DNA of 9,798 bases from Sulfurimonas sp. (GCA_024762745.1 JANTGV010000021.1:1-9798); one strand, 5' to 3'; positions 1 through 7,386 are shown, numbered from the stretch's first letter. A program made the numbers and translations. The notes: generated by a model from the sequence alone, not told the origin.

Positions 1-13
1 TTCTAGGCTAGAA
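1..13. repeat. 13-nt inverted repeat at the left edge
   Basis: The first 13 bases read TTCTAG-G-CTAGAA, two 6-bp arms around one base. The centre is too short for an RNA hairpin, so if it matters it would be a DNA-level site. It overlaps the -10-like TAGAAT (9-14) upstream of the secreted-protein gene, so it could be an operator. It could also be chance or the end of a larger structure cut by the window edge. Confidence 0.3.
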
Positions 14-14
14 T
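9..14 (+). promoter_or_regulatory. Possible -10 element of the first gene
   Basis: TAGAAT lies 24 bases before the start codon at 39, with a good Shine-Dalgarno (AAGGAG, 28-33) in between. Campylobacterota sigma-70 promoters rely mainly on the -10 box, so this could drive the gene with a short leader. No -35 can be judged because the window begins here. The gene might also be read from an upstream promoter. Confidence 0.3.
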
Positions 15-38
15 ATACCAAATTATTAAGGAGATAGA

Positions 39-362
39 ATGAACAAAATCGCTAAAATCGCACTTGGAGCTACATTACTTTTAGCTTTAGGTACTACGAC
101 AGCTACTGCTGATGTTGCAAAAGGTCAAAAACTTTTCACAAAGAAACTAAAGTCTGCTTGTGGTATCAGTGGAGCTGTAATGGCTGGTAAGCACACTCAA
201 GGTGAATGGACTGAGATTCAAGAAGCTGGTAAAATGGCTGATGAAATCAAATCAATTTGCCCTAAAGTTAAAGATGGTGCAATAAAAGAAAAATATCTTG
301 AGCACTACTATGACTTCTTCAATGAGTATGGAAGTGACAGCGGAAACGTTCCTTCTTGCTAA
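39..362 (+). CDS. Secreted cytochrome-c-like protein lacking a haem-binding motif
   Basis: A 107-aa protein with a clear Sec signal peptide: Lys at 3 and 6, a hydrophobic core at about 8-19, and an A-x-A site (A22-T23-A24) giving a mature chain from about D25. It should be periplasmic. The mature part begins like a small class I cytochrome c (AKGQKLFTKK, then a Cys and a Gly-rich turn), and its ending, with aromatic residues and NVPSC, resembles small cytochrome-like proteins of this phylum. There is no CXXCH anywhere. The three cysteines (C41, C74, C107) are single, so covalent c-type haem binding is not expected. The ATG is supported by AAGGAG at 28-33, 5 nt upstream, and by the signal peptide. 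It lies 20 nt before the next gene on the same strand. Function unknown. Electron transfer through another cofactor, a disulfide-based role or a structural role are all open. The cytochrome-like label is a resemblance by eye. Confidence 0.85.
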   Translation: MNKIAKIALGATLLLALGTTTATADVAKGQKLFTKKLKSACGISGAVMAGKHTQGEWTEIQEAGKMADEIKSICPKVKDGAIKEKYLEHYYDFFNEYGSDSGNVPSC

Positions 363-370
363 GCCCTTTT

Positions 371-390
371 TGAGTCACACTTGTGGCTCA
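371..390 (+). promoter_or_regulatory. Hairpin spanning the GTG start of the next gene
   Basis: An 8-bp stem TGAGTCAC / GTGGCTCA (one G-U pair) closes a 4-nt ACTT loop, beginning 8 nt after the stop of the secreted-protein gene. No T-run follows the 3' arm, so it is not a standard intrinsic terminator. The 3' arm begins exactly with the GTG start codon (383-385) of the next gene, so the fold would hide that start. It may limit translation or protect the 3' end of the first gene's mRNA. Confidence 0.5.
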
Positions 391-1774
391 TAAGTACCCA
401 TATACCTTTATAGTAAAAAAAGGTCGTCTATTTCAGTACATAGATAATAGACAAATATCGAGACTCCACTCTTTTTCTCATACACAATCTAAAACTCAAA
501 CTAACTTTCCAGTTGTAACTTACGATAACAGTGTAGTATCTGCTGACAGTAAAGGCACAATAGTTGCCATAAATATATTTAACAAAAAAAAAGTAGTAAT
601 AGACTCCGGTATTTTAAATATTCAAGCCATTTCATTTTTAAATAAAAACTTGCTTCTTAGCAGTAATGACAATGGAGATATTCAGATACACAATCTCACT
701 ACTTTTCACTCAAAAAATATTCAGTCAGAACCTGTCTTAAATTTTTTAAAAACTGGAATAGATGTAAATTTAGAGAGTATGTCGAAAACTATTTTAGAGC
801 CTTTGATAGCCGATCGCTCTTATGAGGATGCTTATGAATTAGTAAAAGAGAATCCTTTTCTTAAAGAAACCACTGCGTATGATAAGCTTGAGAGGATTTA
901 CACTACTGCGTTTTATACAGCTCTCAATGCACTACAAAAGGAGGAAACACAAAAAGCAAAGAACTCCTTCAATAAGTTTCAAAATATAAAAACCAAAAAA
1001 GGAGAGATTGCTGCTCTTTTTCAAGACTTTAAGCACTTTGAGAGATTCAAACAACATATAGTAGATAAAAAGTATGCTATAGCCTATGCTATATGCTCTA
1101 AACATCCTTCTCTTACCTTAACAAAAGAGTATGAAGAGATGGAGTCTATTTATCAGGACAACTTTCAGCTTGCTCGTACCCAAGTGCAACTCAACCAGTA
1201 TGAATCAGCAAAAGAGAGACTCTCTTCTTATCTAACAGTGCTATCAAAAAGAGATGAGATAAATAATTTACTCAGTTCAACACATAAAATAGATAAGATT
1301 AACACAGATAAAGAGAAGCTACTTCTTCTATATAAAAAAAATAGATTTAGAGAGTGCTATGAGCTTATAGATATGTCAAATATAGAGGGTCTAGAGCTTG
1401 TAGACCTTTTAGAAAAACATTGGATAAAACTTGTACTTCAATGTGAACAGTATGCGCTTAATGGTAATATAAAAGAGATAAAAAAATCACTCGGTGAACT
1501 TATTAGTATTAAAACACGAGCTGATAAAATAGGTGATTTACTCAGAGTTGCTTTTTTTTCTAAAATAGAACTATTAATAGAGGAGAAAAACTTTAACTCT
1601 GCACAAAATATAATCTACTCCTATATAGACATTTTTGGTGAGGATGTAGAACTAAAGGAGAGTATGAAAAAGTTTGAAAGAGAAAGCAATATCAAGCTTG
1701 CAATTACTCAAAAAGAGCATCATAATAAAGATAGAAACTGGTGGCTGAATTCAGATTTTATAGTGGAGTATTGA
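383..1774 (+). CDS. Conserved-type hypothetical protein: WD40-like N-terminus plus helical repeats
   Basis: A 463-aa predicted cytoplasmic protein with no signal peptide or membrane segment. Residues 5-110 are beta-rich with WD40/propeller-like blades (DSKGTIVAIN, then NDNGDIQIHN). From about 130 the protein is charged and alpha-helical. A recurring unit is visible: SYEDAYELV at 146, KYAIAYAIC at 230, RFRECYELI at 321 and NFNSAQNII at 403, a spacing of 82-91 residues. In the first three units it is followed by an AK- or IK-containing helix and a basic/acidic turn (TKKGEI, SKRDEI, KTRADKI). This suggests TPR-like or solenoid scaffolding, but I recognise no named family. The start is a GTG with no good Shine-Dalgarno. 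An in-frame TGA at 371-373 blocks extension and no other ATG/GTG occurs before Met132, so GTG is the best choice. It may depend on coupling to the upstream gene. Its last 17 nt overlap the 3' end of fliI on the other strand. Confidence 0.85.
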   Translation: MAHKYPYTFIVKKGRLFQYIDNRQISRLHSFSHTQSKTQTNFPVVTYDNSVVSADSKGTIVAINIFNKKKVVIDSGILNIQAISFLNKNLLLSSNDNGDIQIHNLTTFHSKNIQSEPVLNFLKTGIDVNLESMSKTILEPLIADRSYEDAYELVKENPFLKETTAYDKLERIYTTAFYTALNALQKEETQKAKNSFNKFQNIKTKKGEIAALFQDFKHFERFKQHIVDKKYAIAYAICSKHPSLTLTKEYEEMESIYQDNFQLARTQVQLNQYESAKERLSSYLTVLSKRDEINNLLSSTHKIDKINTDKEKLLLLYKKNRFRECYELIDMSNIEGLELVDLLEKHWIKLVLQCEQYALNGNIKEIKKSLGELISIKTRADKIGDLLRVAFFSKIELLIEEKNFNSAQNIIYSYIDIFGEDVELKESMKKFERESNIKLAITQKEHHNKDRNWWLNSDFIVEY

Positions 1775-3080
1775 CATCTTTCATAAGCTCTAAAAGCTCA
1801 TCTATAGCCTCTTTGAAGCTCACTCTAAACGTAGCCCCCTGAGAAATAAACCTCTCCATAAGCTCTTTTTTTTCAATCGCTTCGTCAAGTTCTCTGTCAT
1901 TTCCTTTTGTATACGCGCCAATACGGACAAGAGTCTCATTCTCTTTTAAGAGTGTATATAGACGTCTAAACTTCATAACAGCTCTAAAATGATCTTCTGA
2001 AATTATATCATTCATGACACGTGAAGCTGAATTTAATATATGCACTGGAGGGTAGATTCCAAAATCCGTCATCTCTCGTGAGAGTACTATGTGACCATCT
2101 AAAATAGAACGGGATTGATCAGCAATAGGGTCACCCATGTCATCACCCTCTATTAAAACAGTAAAAAACGCAGTAATAGAACCTTTTCCCTGCTCCTTTC
2201 CAGCTCTCTCCATTAGTTGTGGCAGAAGAGTCAAAGAGGATGGAGGATAACCCTTTGAAGTTGGTGGTTCACCCAGTGCAAGTCCTATTTCACGCTGCGC
2301 CATTGCAAACCTTGTCACAGAGTCCATAATGAAAAGCACATCTTCACCCTTCTCTTTAAAGTGCTCTGCAACACTCATCGCTGCAAAAGCTCCATACTTA
2401 CGCATTAAAGGAGAGTCATCAGAAGTTGCGACAATAATCACAGTATTTTCTAGATTTCCACCCAAATTCTTTTGAATAAATTCCGGTACTTCACGTCCAC
2501 GCTCACCTATCAAAGCAACAACCTTTATAGGAGCCTCAGAGCCACGAACAATCATTCCCATTAGTGTTGACTTCCCTACACCACTTCCTGCAAAAATACC
2601 AAGCTTTTGACCCTTTCCACATGTTAAAAGTCCATCTATAGACTTCACACCAACACTAAAGACTTCATCTATCATGCCGCGTTTCATAGCAGCTATAGGG
2701 GCTTTTATTATAGGAGTGATTTTAGAACTGTTTATACTTCCCTTCCCATCTATAGGTCGCATAAAAGGATCAACCACACGTCCTAAGAGAGACTCTCCCA
2801 CAGGAATGTTCAACCCAGTTGAATCTAAAAAGACTTTATCACCAGAACAAAACCCCTCTACAAAACTAAAAGGAGTAATATAAAACGTAGCCCCGTCAAT
2901 CTCAGTAACCATCCCTACTGTCTCTTGAGCAGTAGAGTTTGAAACTATCTTAACCATATCACTAATACTGACTTTGAGGCCTCTAGCTGTGATTATAGTT
3001 GCGTTTATCTTGACAACTTCTCCAAAAGCTACAGAGTAGCTTTTAGAAGATAATTTGTCTTTTAAAGATGAAAGGGACAT
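1758..3080 (-). CDS. fliI: Flagellar type III export ATPase FliI
   Basis: A 440-aa protein of normal FliI length. It is the hexameric ATPase at the cytoplasmic face of the flagellar export apparatus, working with FliH and FliJ to unload substrates and chaperones. Order: an N-terminal beta-barrel (about 15-90), then the F1-beta-like ATPase core. Visible motifs are Walker A AGSGVGKST (164-172, K170), GERGREV (192-198, with the catalytic-type Glu), Walker B VLFIMD ending at D253, and the ATPase alpha/beta signature PPVHILNSAS (344-353). The last gene of the ksgA-rnj-folE-fliI operon, it starts 2 nt after the folE stop (TAAAAATG). There is no clear Shine-Dalgarno, so translation probably depends on ribosomes finishing folE. 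Paralogues in this superfamily include the F1 subunits and Rho, but the motif set and length fit FliI. Virulence-type SctN is less likely because no injectisome genes are nearby. Confidence 0.96.
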   Translation of the reverse strand: MSLSSLKDKLSSKSYSVAFGEVVKINATIITARGLKVSISDMVKIVSNSTAQETVGMVTEIDGATFYITPFSFVEGFCSGDKVFLDSTGLNIPVGESLLGRVVDPFMRPIDGKGSINSSKITPIIKAPIAAMKRGMIDEVFSVGVKSIDGLLTCGKGQKLGIFAGSGVGKSTLMGMIVRGSEAPIKVVALIGERGREVPEFIQKNLGGNLENTVIIVATSDDSPLMRKYGAFAAMSVAEHFKEKGEDVLFIMDSVTRFAMAQREIGLALGEPPTSKGYPPSSLTLLPQLMERAGKEQGKGSITAFFTVLIEGDDMGDPIADQSRSILDGHIVLSREMTDFGIYPPVHILNSASRVMNDIISEDHFRAVMKFRRLYTLLKENETLVRIGAYTKGNDRELDEAIEKKELMERFISQGATFRVSFKEAIDELLELMKDVNTPL

Positions 3081-3082
3081 TT

Positions 3083-3667
3083 TTAGTAGCGGGTACCGCT
3101 TGGAGAGTTGATTAAAGAGAAGAATTCACTTCTTGTTTTTTCATCTTTTTTAAAGAGTCCGCGAAGAGCCGAGGATGTTGTGGTTGAGTTTATCTTTTCA
3201 ACACCTCTCATTTCCATACACATATGACGTGCAGTCACAACCACTGCTACACCCTTAGGTGATATCGCTTCCATAATAGCATCGGCTATCTGTACGGTAA
3301 GCTGTTCTTGTATCTGCATACGACGAGCAAATACATTAACAACCCTTGGAATTTTTGAAAGACCTACAACCTTGCCGTCTGGGATATAGGCAACATGAAC
3401 ACGACCAATTATTGGAAGTAAATGATGTTCACAAGTAGAGTAAAACTCTATATCTTTTACAAGCACCATTTCGTCATTTGAACTTGTAAAGAGAGCCTTA
3501 TTCAAAATCTCAATAGGATCCTCTTTATAACCACCATAGATAAATTCATAAGCCTTTCTAACTCTAGAAGGCGTGTCAAGAAGCCCTTCCCTATCAGGAT
3601 CTTCTCCAACATGAGCCATCATCGATTTTACTGCGTTTTCAAACTCGCTATCTCTGCTTTGTGACAA
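3083..3667 (-). CDS. folE: GTP cyclohydrolase I (type IA)
   Basis: A 194-aa enzyme that converts GTP to 7,8-dihydroneopterin triphosphate and formate. This is the first step of folate synthesis and the entry to queuosine via QueD. Zinc ligands are visible: C79 and H82 in STCEHHLLP (77-85), and C150 in [10 protein letters not shown]. The 71-residue distance between the two cysteines equals that of the E. coli enzyme (C110-C181). GLSKIPRVV (102-110) is the conserved substrate/oligomer segment. Length is typical for a bacterial type IA enzyme, without a long N-terminal extension. The start is a TTG (complement of 3665-3667), preceded at 7 nt by AAGG (complement of 3675-3678). The next internal ATG codons (residues 17-18) would cut into the first helix. 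It sits 16 nt after rnj and 2 nt before fliI, so it is co-transcribed with both. There is no metabolic link with its neighbours. Confidence 0.97.
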   Translation of the reverse strand: MSQSRDSEFENAVKSMMAHVGEDPDREGLLDTPSRVRKAYEFIYGGYKEDPIEILNKALFTSSNDEMVLVKDIEFYSTCEHHLLPIIGRVHVAYIPDGKVVGLSKIPRVVNVFARRMQIQEQLTVQIADAIMEAISPKGVAVVVTARHMCMEMRGVEKINSTTTSSALRGLFKKDEKTRSEFFSLINSPSGTRY

Positions 3668-3683
3668 AACTTTACCTTAGTTT

Positions 3684-5639
3684 CTAATGCACCAATACAT
3701 GAGGTACAATTAGAGGATATTTTTTCATTTTACGATAAATATGCTTTCTAACAACTTGACGGATATCATTCTCTAAAGCTCTTGAGTTCTCAATAAGACC
3801 TGGTTTGATATTTGTAAGATATACCTCTACAACATCTTCCATCTCTTTTGCAAATGATTTATCCTGTTTATCTGGAACTATTCCAAATGTTGTTACCTTT
3901 GGCTTATCCAGCATTTTAGAGTTCTGTTCACTTACTTCAACAACCATCATAACAACACCATCGGATGCAAGTTTTTGACGATCAAGAATAATATCATCTT
4001 CAATCTGGTGATTATTTTGATTATCAATATATGTTTTACCAGTTTTCACTGTTTTAACTTTTCTCATATATTTAGGAGCTATCTCTATCTGCTCACCATC
4101 TGTCATAAGAAGAATATTTCTCTCAGGTACTCCACACATCATACCAGTCTCTTTATGCTTCATTACATGATTATACTCACCATGAATCGGTAAGAAGAAC
4201 TTAGGATTTACCATACGTAGCATAAGCTTTTGTTCTTCCATTGAAGCGTGTCCTGAAACGTGAATGTCCTTGCTCATTTCAACTTTTGCACCAGCACGCT
4301 GGAGGTGATTTAACATTCCCGAAATACTTCCTTCATTACCAGGAATAGCACGAGATGAAAGAACGATTAAATCAGTTGGTTTAATCTTAACATGTCTATG
4401 TTCTCCAATTGACATTCTAAAGAGTGCCGAGTTCGCCTCTCCTTGAGAACCGGTTGTTACAATTAACACCTCTTTGTCATTCATACGAGAGACCTCATCA
4501 GCATCTATAAAAATGTTTTTAGGAAATCTAATATAGTCATACTGCATTGCAATTTCTATATTTCTCTCCATAGAACGTCCAATAACACACACTTTACGGC
4601 CATATTTTATACCATACTGTATAGCTTGCTGTACACGGTGAATGTTTGAGCTAAATGTAGAAAGAAGTACCCTACCCTCTGCTTTTGCAAATACACGGTC
4701 AAGTGCTGGAGCAACACTTAACTCTGAACCAGTTGGTACTGGGTTATGTGAGTTTGTAGAGTCACTTAAAAGACATAAAACACCCTTCTCACCATAATGA
4801 GCAAGTCTATGCAGATCTGTTGGATAACCATCTACTGGTGTGTAGTCTATTTTAAAGTCACCAGTATGAATAACTGTACCTGCTTCTGTAGTAATTGCCA
4901 CAGATGAAGAGTCAAGAATTGAGTGAGTCATATGCATCCACTCTATTTCAAAGTCATTACCTATTTTATAAACTTGACGTTTAACAATCGGATTAAAATG
5001 TTTTCTATGCTCTTTAATATGGTGCTCATCAAACTTATTACCTATCATTGCTAATGGAAGTGGTGTTCCATATATAGGAAACTGCATCTCTTTGTACAGG
5101 TATGGCATCGCACCAATGTGGTCTTCATGAGCATGAGTAATAATTACAGCAACGATTTTGTTTTTAATCTCACGTAGATATCCAAAGTCAGGTACTAATA
5201 TATCAACACCATGCATAGTCTCATCTGGAAAACTCATCCCAACATCAACTAAAATTGCCTCTTTTTCAGTCTCAAAAACCATGATGTTTCCACCAATCTC
5301 GCCAAGTCCACCAAGAGGAGTAACTCTTATTTTTGCTTTTGAGTTTAAATCTAGTTTATAGTGTGGATTAAGTCTCTGCTTGTGAGCCTCTTGATTTTTA
5401 CCAACAAAAGTTTTTAAATTTTCATCAACTGGCGTAGGTTGTCTACGGTGACGGTTACGATTTTTGTTTCTGTTGTTTGGTTTATTCCCTGTAGGCTTCT
5501 CACCAGATTTACTGTTTCTATTCGAGTTAGGTTTACGATTATTGTTATGTGGTCTTCTATTTTCGTTTTTCTTTTCTGTATTTGGTTTAGTGTCTGTTTG
5601 AGGTGCTTTTTGCATAGTCCCCTGATTTTCTTCTGCCAT
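3684..5639 (-). CDS. rnj: Ribonuclease J (metallo-beta-lactamase / beta-CASP) with basic N-terminal tail
   Basis: A 651-aa RNA nuclease. RNase J enzymes have 5'-to-3' exonuclease and endonuclease activity. In Helicobacter RNase J works with the DEAD-box helicase RhpA as the main mRNA-decay complex. Residues 1 to about 70 form a low-complexity tail rich in Asn, Arg, Lys and Pro, probably disordered and RNA- or partner-binding. The catalytic core starts at about 103. Metal-binding motifs are HAHEDH (169-174), H239 in MTHS and D261 in HTGDFK. The beta-CASP region follows, with GSQGE (397-401), HVSGHAS (460-466) and PIHGEYNH (484-491). A C-terminal domain ends at VPHVLVH. Extra length over Bacillus RNase J1 (about 555 aa) is almost all in the tail, as in H. 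pylori. The ATG is supported by AAGGAG (complement of 5645-5650), 5 nt away. Second gene of the operon, 17 nt after ksgA. Confidence 0.96.
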   Translation of the reverse strand: MAEENQGTMQKAPQTDTKPNTEKKNENRRPHNNNRKPNSNRNSKSGEKPTGNKPNNRNKNRNRHRRQPTPVDENLKTFVGKNQEAHKQRLNPHYKLDLNSKAKIRVTPLGGLGEIGGNIMVFETEKEAILVDVGMSFPDETMHGVDILVPDFGYLREIKNKIVAVIITHAHEDHIGAMPYLYKEMQFPIYGTPLPLAMIGNKFDEHHIKEHRKHFNPIVKRQVYKIGNDFEIEWMHMTHSILDSSSVAITTEAGTVIHTGDFKIDYTPVDGYPTDLHRLAHYGEKGVLCLLSDSTNSHNPVPTGSELSVAPALDRVFAKAEGRVLLSTFSSNIHRVQQAIQYGIKYGRKVCVIGRSMERNIEIAMQYDYIRFPKNIFIDADEVSRMNDKEVLIVTTGSQGEANSALFRMSIGEHRHVKIKPTDLIVLSSRAIPGNEGSISGMLNHLQRAGAKVEMSKDIHVSGHASMEEQKLMLRMVNPKFFLPIHGEYNHVMKHKETGMMCGVPERNILLMTDGEQIEIAPKYMRKVKTVKTGKTYIDNQNNHQIEDDIILDRQKLASDGVVMMVVEVSEQNSKMLDKPKVTTFGIVPDKQDKSFAKEMEDVVEVYLTNIKPGLIENSRALENDIRQVVRKHIYRKMKKYPLIVPHVLVH

Positions 5640-5656
5640 CCAAACTCCTTTATATT

Positions 5657-6436
5657 TTATATTTTTTTATAGAGTTGGTGAAAGTCGCTGGTGGAAACTT
5701 GATGAGGACGAATCGTTTGCATAAGCTCTAAAGAGCTAAAAGCCTCTTGAAGTACACTTTTATCATACTTGGAAGAGAGATTTTTCATTAAAGTTTTTCG
5801 AGGCTGCATAAATGCAACTCTAAGCATATCCTCGAAATCTTTATCGCTTCTATCTCTCTTCTTCTGTATAAGAAAAACTGCTGAGTCTATCTTAGGCTGT
5901 GGATCAAACGCAGTTGGTGGAACTTTCACAACTATATGTGATGTTCCTACGCTTTGAGCGATAATACTCAAAGAACCAAAAACTTTCTCTCCAGCCAAAG
6001 CACAAAACTTCTCTGCAACTTCAAGCTGTACCATTACAAGTATATTTTTACACATCGGATCTGCGAGTGCTTTTAGGATTATGTTCGTAGCGATATAGTA
6101 GGGCAAGTTTGCCACTAAATCATACGGTTCGTCAACTAAAGTACTCTTCCAAGCTTGGAGCACATCTCCACAATTTATGTGGAGTCGCTTGGTAGCAATC
6201 TCTTCTTTAAATTCATCTTGTAACAGTTTACACAAATCGGTATCTACCTCAAAAGCTTCTACACTTTTGACATCAACTAAAAATTTAGTTAAATCACCTA
6301 AGCCAGGCCCAATCTCAACAAGTTTATTCTCGTTTTTGGGCATCGCTTCGACGATTTTTCTCAAAACGCTCTCATCTTTTAGGAAATTCTGTCCGAATTT
6401 CTTTTTTGCTACAACGTTTTCTTTTTTCATAAACAT
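5657..6436 (-). CDS. ksgA: 16S rRNA (adenine1518-N6/adenine1519-N6)-dimethyltransferase
   Basis: A 259-aa S-adenosylmethionine-dependent enzyme that dimethylates two adjacent adenosines in helix 45 of 16S rRNA and acts as a late checkpoint in 30S assembly. Motifs: KKFGQNFLKD (12-21), the SAM-binding loop VEIGPGLGDLT (40-50), a second acidic SAM contact EVDTD (63-67), the catalytic NLPYYI (110-115), and a C-terminal domain with FDPQPKIDSAVF. All key residues are intact. The first of four - strand operon genes, it is probably transcribed from the 6437-6625 region. Start choice is uncertain: ATG codons at residue 1 (6434-6436) and residue 3 (6428-6430) are both possible, neither has a Shine-Dalgarno, and an in-frame stop lies about 18 nt upstream. 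A very short or leaderless mRNA is possible. Loss of KsgA gives kasugamycin resistance in other bacteria (family knowledge). Confidence 0.96.
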   Translation of the reverse strand: MFMKKENVVAKKKFGQNFLKDESVLRKIVEAMPKNENKLVEIGPGLGDLTKFLVDVKSVEAFEVDTDLCKLLQDEFKEEIATKRLHINCGDVLQAWKSTLVDEPYDLVANLPYYIATNIILKALADPMCKNILVMVQLEVAEKFCALAGEKVFGSLSIIAQSVGTSHIVVKVPPTAFDPQPKIDSAVFLIQKKRDRSDKDFEDMLRVAFMQPRKTLMKNLSSKYDKSVLQEAFSSLELMQTIRPHQVSTSDFHQLYKKI

Positions 6437-6453
6437 CAGTCTATAACAGTTTT

Positions 6454-6462
6454 ACTTATATA
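6454..6462 (-). promoter_or_regulatory. Possible -10 region for the ksgA operon
   Basis: On the - strand this AT-rich stretch reads TTATATAAG, a plausible -10 about 18-20 nt before the ksgA start. A transcript from here would have a leader of only about 10 nt, which fits the missing Shine-Dalgarno. Other AT-rich candidates lie further upstream (for example around 6480-6495), so the exact promoter is unsure. Confidence 0.3.
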
Positions 6463-6540
6463 AAGGTAATAGATATCAAAAAAATATATATATGCTACCT
6501 TTTTTAGCAATAGAGACTGTTTTACATCTATATAATAGCT

Positions 6541-6560
6541 AATGTTTCACATGAAACATT
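6541..6560. promoter_or_regulatory. parS: parS-like chromosome partition site (ParB-binding palindrome)
   Basis: Two perfect 9-bp arms, AATGTTTCA and TGAAACATT, flank a CA centre. The 16-bp core TGTTTCACATGAAACA (6543-6558) differs at one position from the widely conserved chromosomal parS consensus TGTTTCACGTGAAACA bound by ParB/Spo0J. It lies in the intergenic region between the divergent ksgA and hisF operons, the usual kind of place for a binding site. It ends 31 nt before the hisF -10 box, so ParB could also touch expression of hisF. Its presence suggests this locus is in the origin-proximal part of the chromosome. No parA or parB gene is in the window. A regulator operator of the same shape is the alternative, but the match to parS is very close. 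Confidence 0.82.
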
Positions 6561-6591
6561 TCAGTTATACCTTATCATAAGTCTAGCAATG

Positions 6592-6597
6592 TATAAT
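6592..6597 (+). promoter_or_regulatory. -10 box of the hisF operon
   Basis: A perfect TATAAT lies 28 nt before the hisF ATG, predicting transcription start near 6604-6606. No good -35 hexamer is seen at the usual distance, which is normal for this phylum. A second TATAAT at 6531-6536 is another candidate and would place the parS-like palindrome inside the leader. Confidence 0.6.
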
Positions 6598-6625
6598 TCC
6601 AATATATTAAACAAGGTATTAGTCT

Positions 6626-7384
6626 ATGAACTATTTCGCTAAAAGAATTATCCCATGTCTTGATGTAAAAGATGGACGAGTTGTAAAGGGTGTTAATTTT
6701 GTTGGTCTTAAAGATGCAGGAGATCCTGTTGAAGTTGCTCGTCGTTACAACGAAGAGGGTGCTGATGAACTTACATTTTTAGATATAACGGCATCAAGTG
6801 ACAATAGAGATACTATAGTAGATATTGTAGCAGAAGTTGCCCGTGAGATATTTATTCCTCTTACTGTTGGTGGTGGTATTCGTAAACTTGACGATATTTA
6901 TAAACTTTTAAATGTCGGTTGCGACAAGGTAAGTGTGAACTCTGCAGCAATAAAAAGGCCTGAACTTGTAGACGAGGGTGCAAAACGTTTTGGTTCTCAA
7001 TGTATTGTAACGGCTATAGATGTTAAAAAAGCGGGTGAAAAGTACCATGTTTTTTTAAATGGAGGCAGAGTCGATACAGGGCTGGATGCTGTTGAATGGG
7101 CCAAAGAGGTTGTTGATAGAGGTTCAGGAGAGATTCTCCTAACTTCTATGGATGCTGATGGTACAAAAGCAGGTTTTGAGCTTAATATTACTGAACAGAT
7201 ATCTAAAGCTGTAAACGTTCCTGTAATTGCCAGTGGTGGAGCAGGTACAATGGAACACATAAAAGATGCTTTTAACTCTGGAGCTGATGCTGCACTCGCT
7301 GCTAGTATCTTCCACTATAAAGAGATTGACATAATGGATCTAAAACACTACCTACATGATAATAATATACCAGTGAGACTATAA
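6626..7384 (+). CDS. hisF: Imidazole glycerol phosphate synthase, cyclase subunit HisF
   Basis: A 252-aa (beta/alpha)8-barrel. With the glutaminase HisH it turns PRFAR plus ammonia into imidazole glycerol phosphate and AICAR in histidine synthesis. The two catalytic aspartates are present: D13 in [11 protein letters not shown] and D132 in TAIDVKK, 119 residues apart as in Thermotoga HisF (D11/D130). Phosphate-binding loops VGGGIR (81-86) and ASGGAG (202-207) are intact. Full length for the family. The ATG is preceded by AAGG (6613-6616) at 9 nt. First gene of a + strand operon, 2 nt before the phosphorylase-like gene. HisH and the other his genes are not in the window, so the pathway is dispersed, as is common in Campylobacterota. 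HisA is the nearest paralogue, but the [11 protein letters not shown] start and the two Asp positions favour HisF. Confidence 0.98.
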   Translation: MNYFAKRIIPCLDVKDGRVVKGVNFVGLKDAGDPVEVARRYNEEGADELTFLDITASSDNRDTIVDIVAEVAREIFIPLTVGGGIRKLDDIYKLLNVGCDKVSVNSAAIKRPELVDEGAKRFGSQCIVTAIDVKKAGEKYHVFLNGGRVDTGLDAVEWAKEVVDRGSGEILLTSMDADGTKAGFELNITEQISKAVNVPVIASGGAGTMEHIKDAFNSGADAALAASIFHYKEIDIMDLKHYLHDNNIPVRL

Positions 7385-7386
7385 CC

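Noticed and set aside
2674..2883. Plus-strand 69-aa open frame inside fliI
   Set aside because: It lies wholly antisense to the conserved fliI coding sequence and has no start signals, so it is a shadow frame.
3975..4193. Plus-strand 72-aa open frame inside rnj, with other frames at 5158-5361 and 5439-5672
   Set aside because: All are antisense to rnj. Their hydrophobic character reflects the complement of basic codons, and no ribosome-binding sites are present.
6177..6446. Plus-strand 89-aa open frame inside ksgA, with a similar frame at 5769-5957
   Set aside because: Antisense to conserved ksgA motifs, Ser-rich complement-type sequence, no domain.
6493..6509. Small hairpin TGCTA ... TAGCA with a T-run loop
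   Set aside because: A five-pair stem with a T-rich loop and no tail is too weak to call a terminator or regulator.
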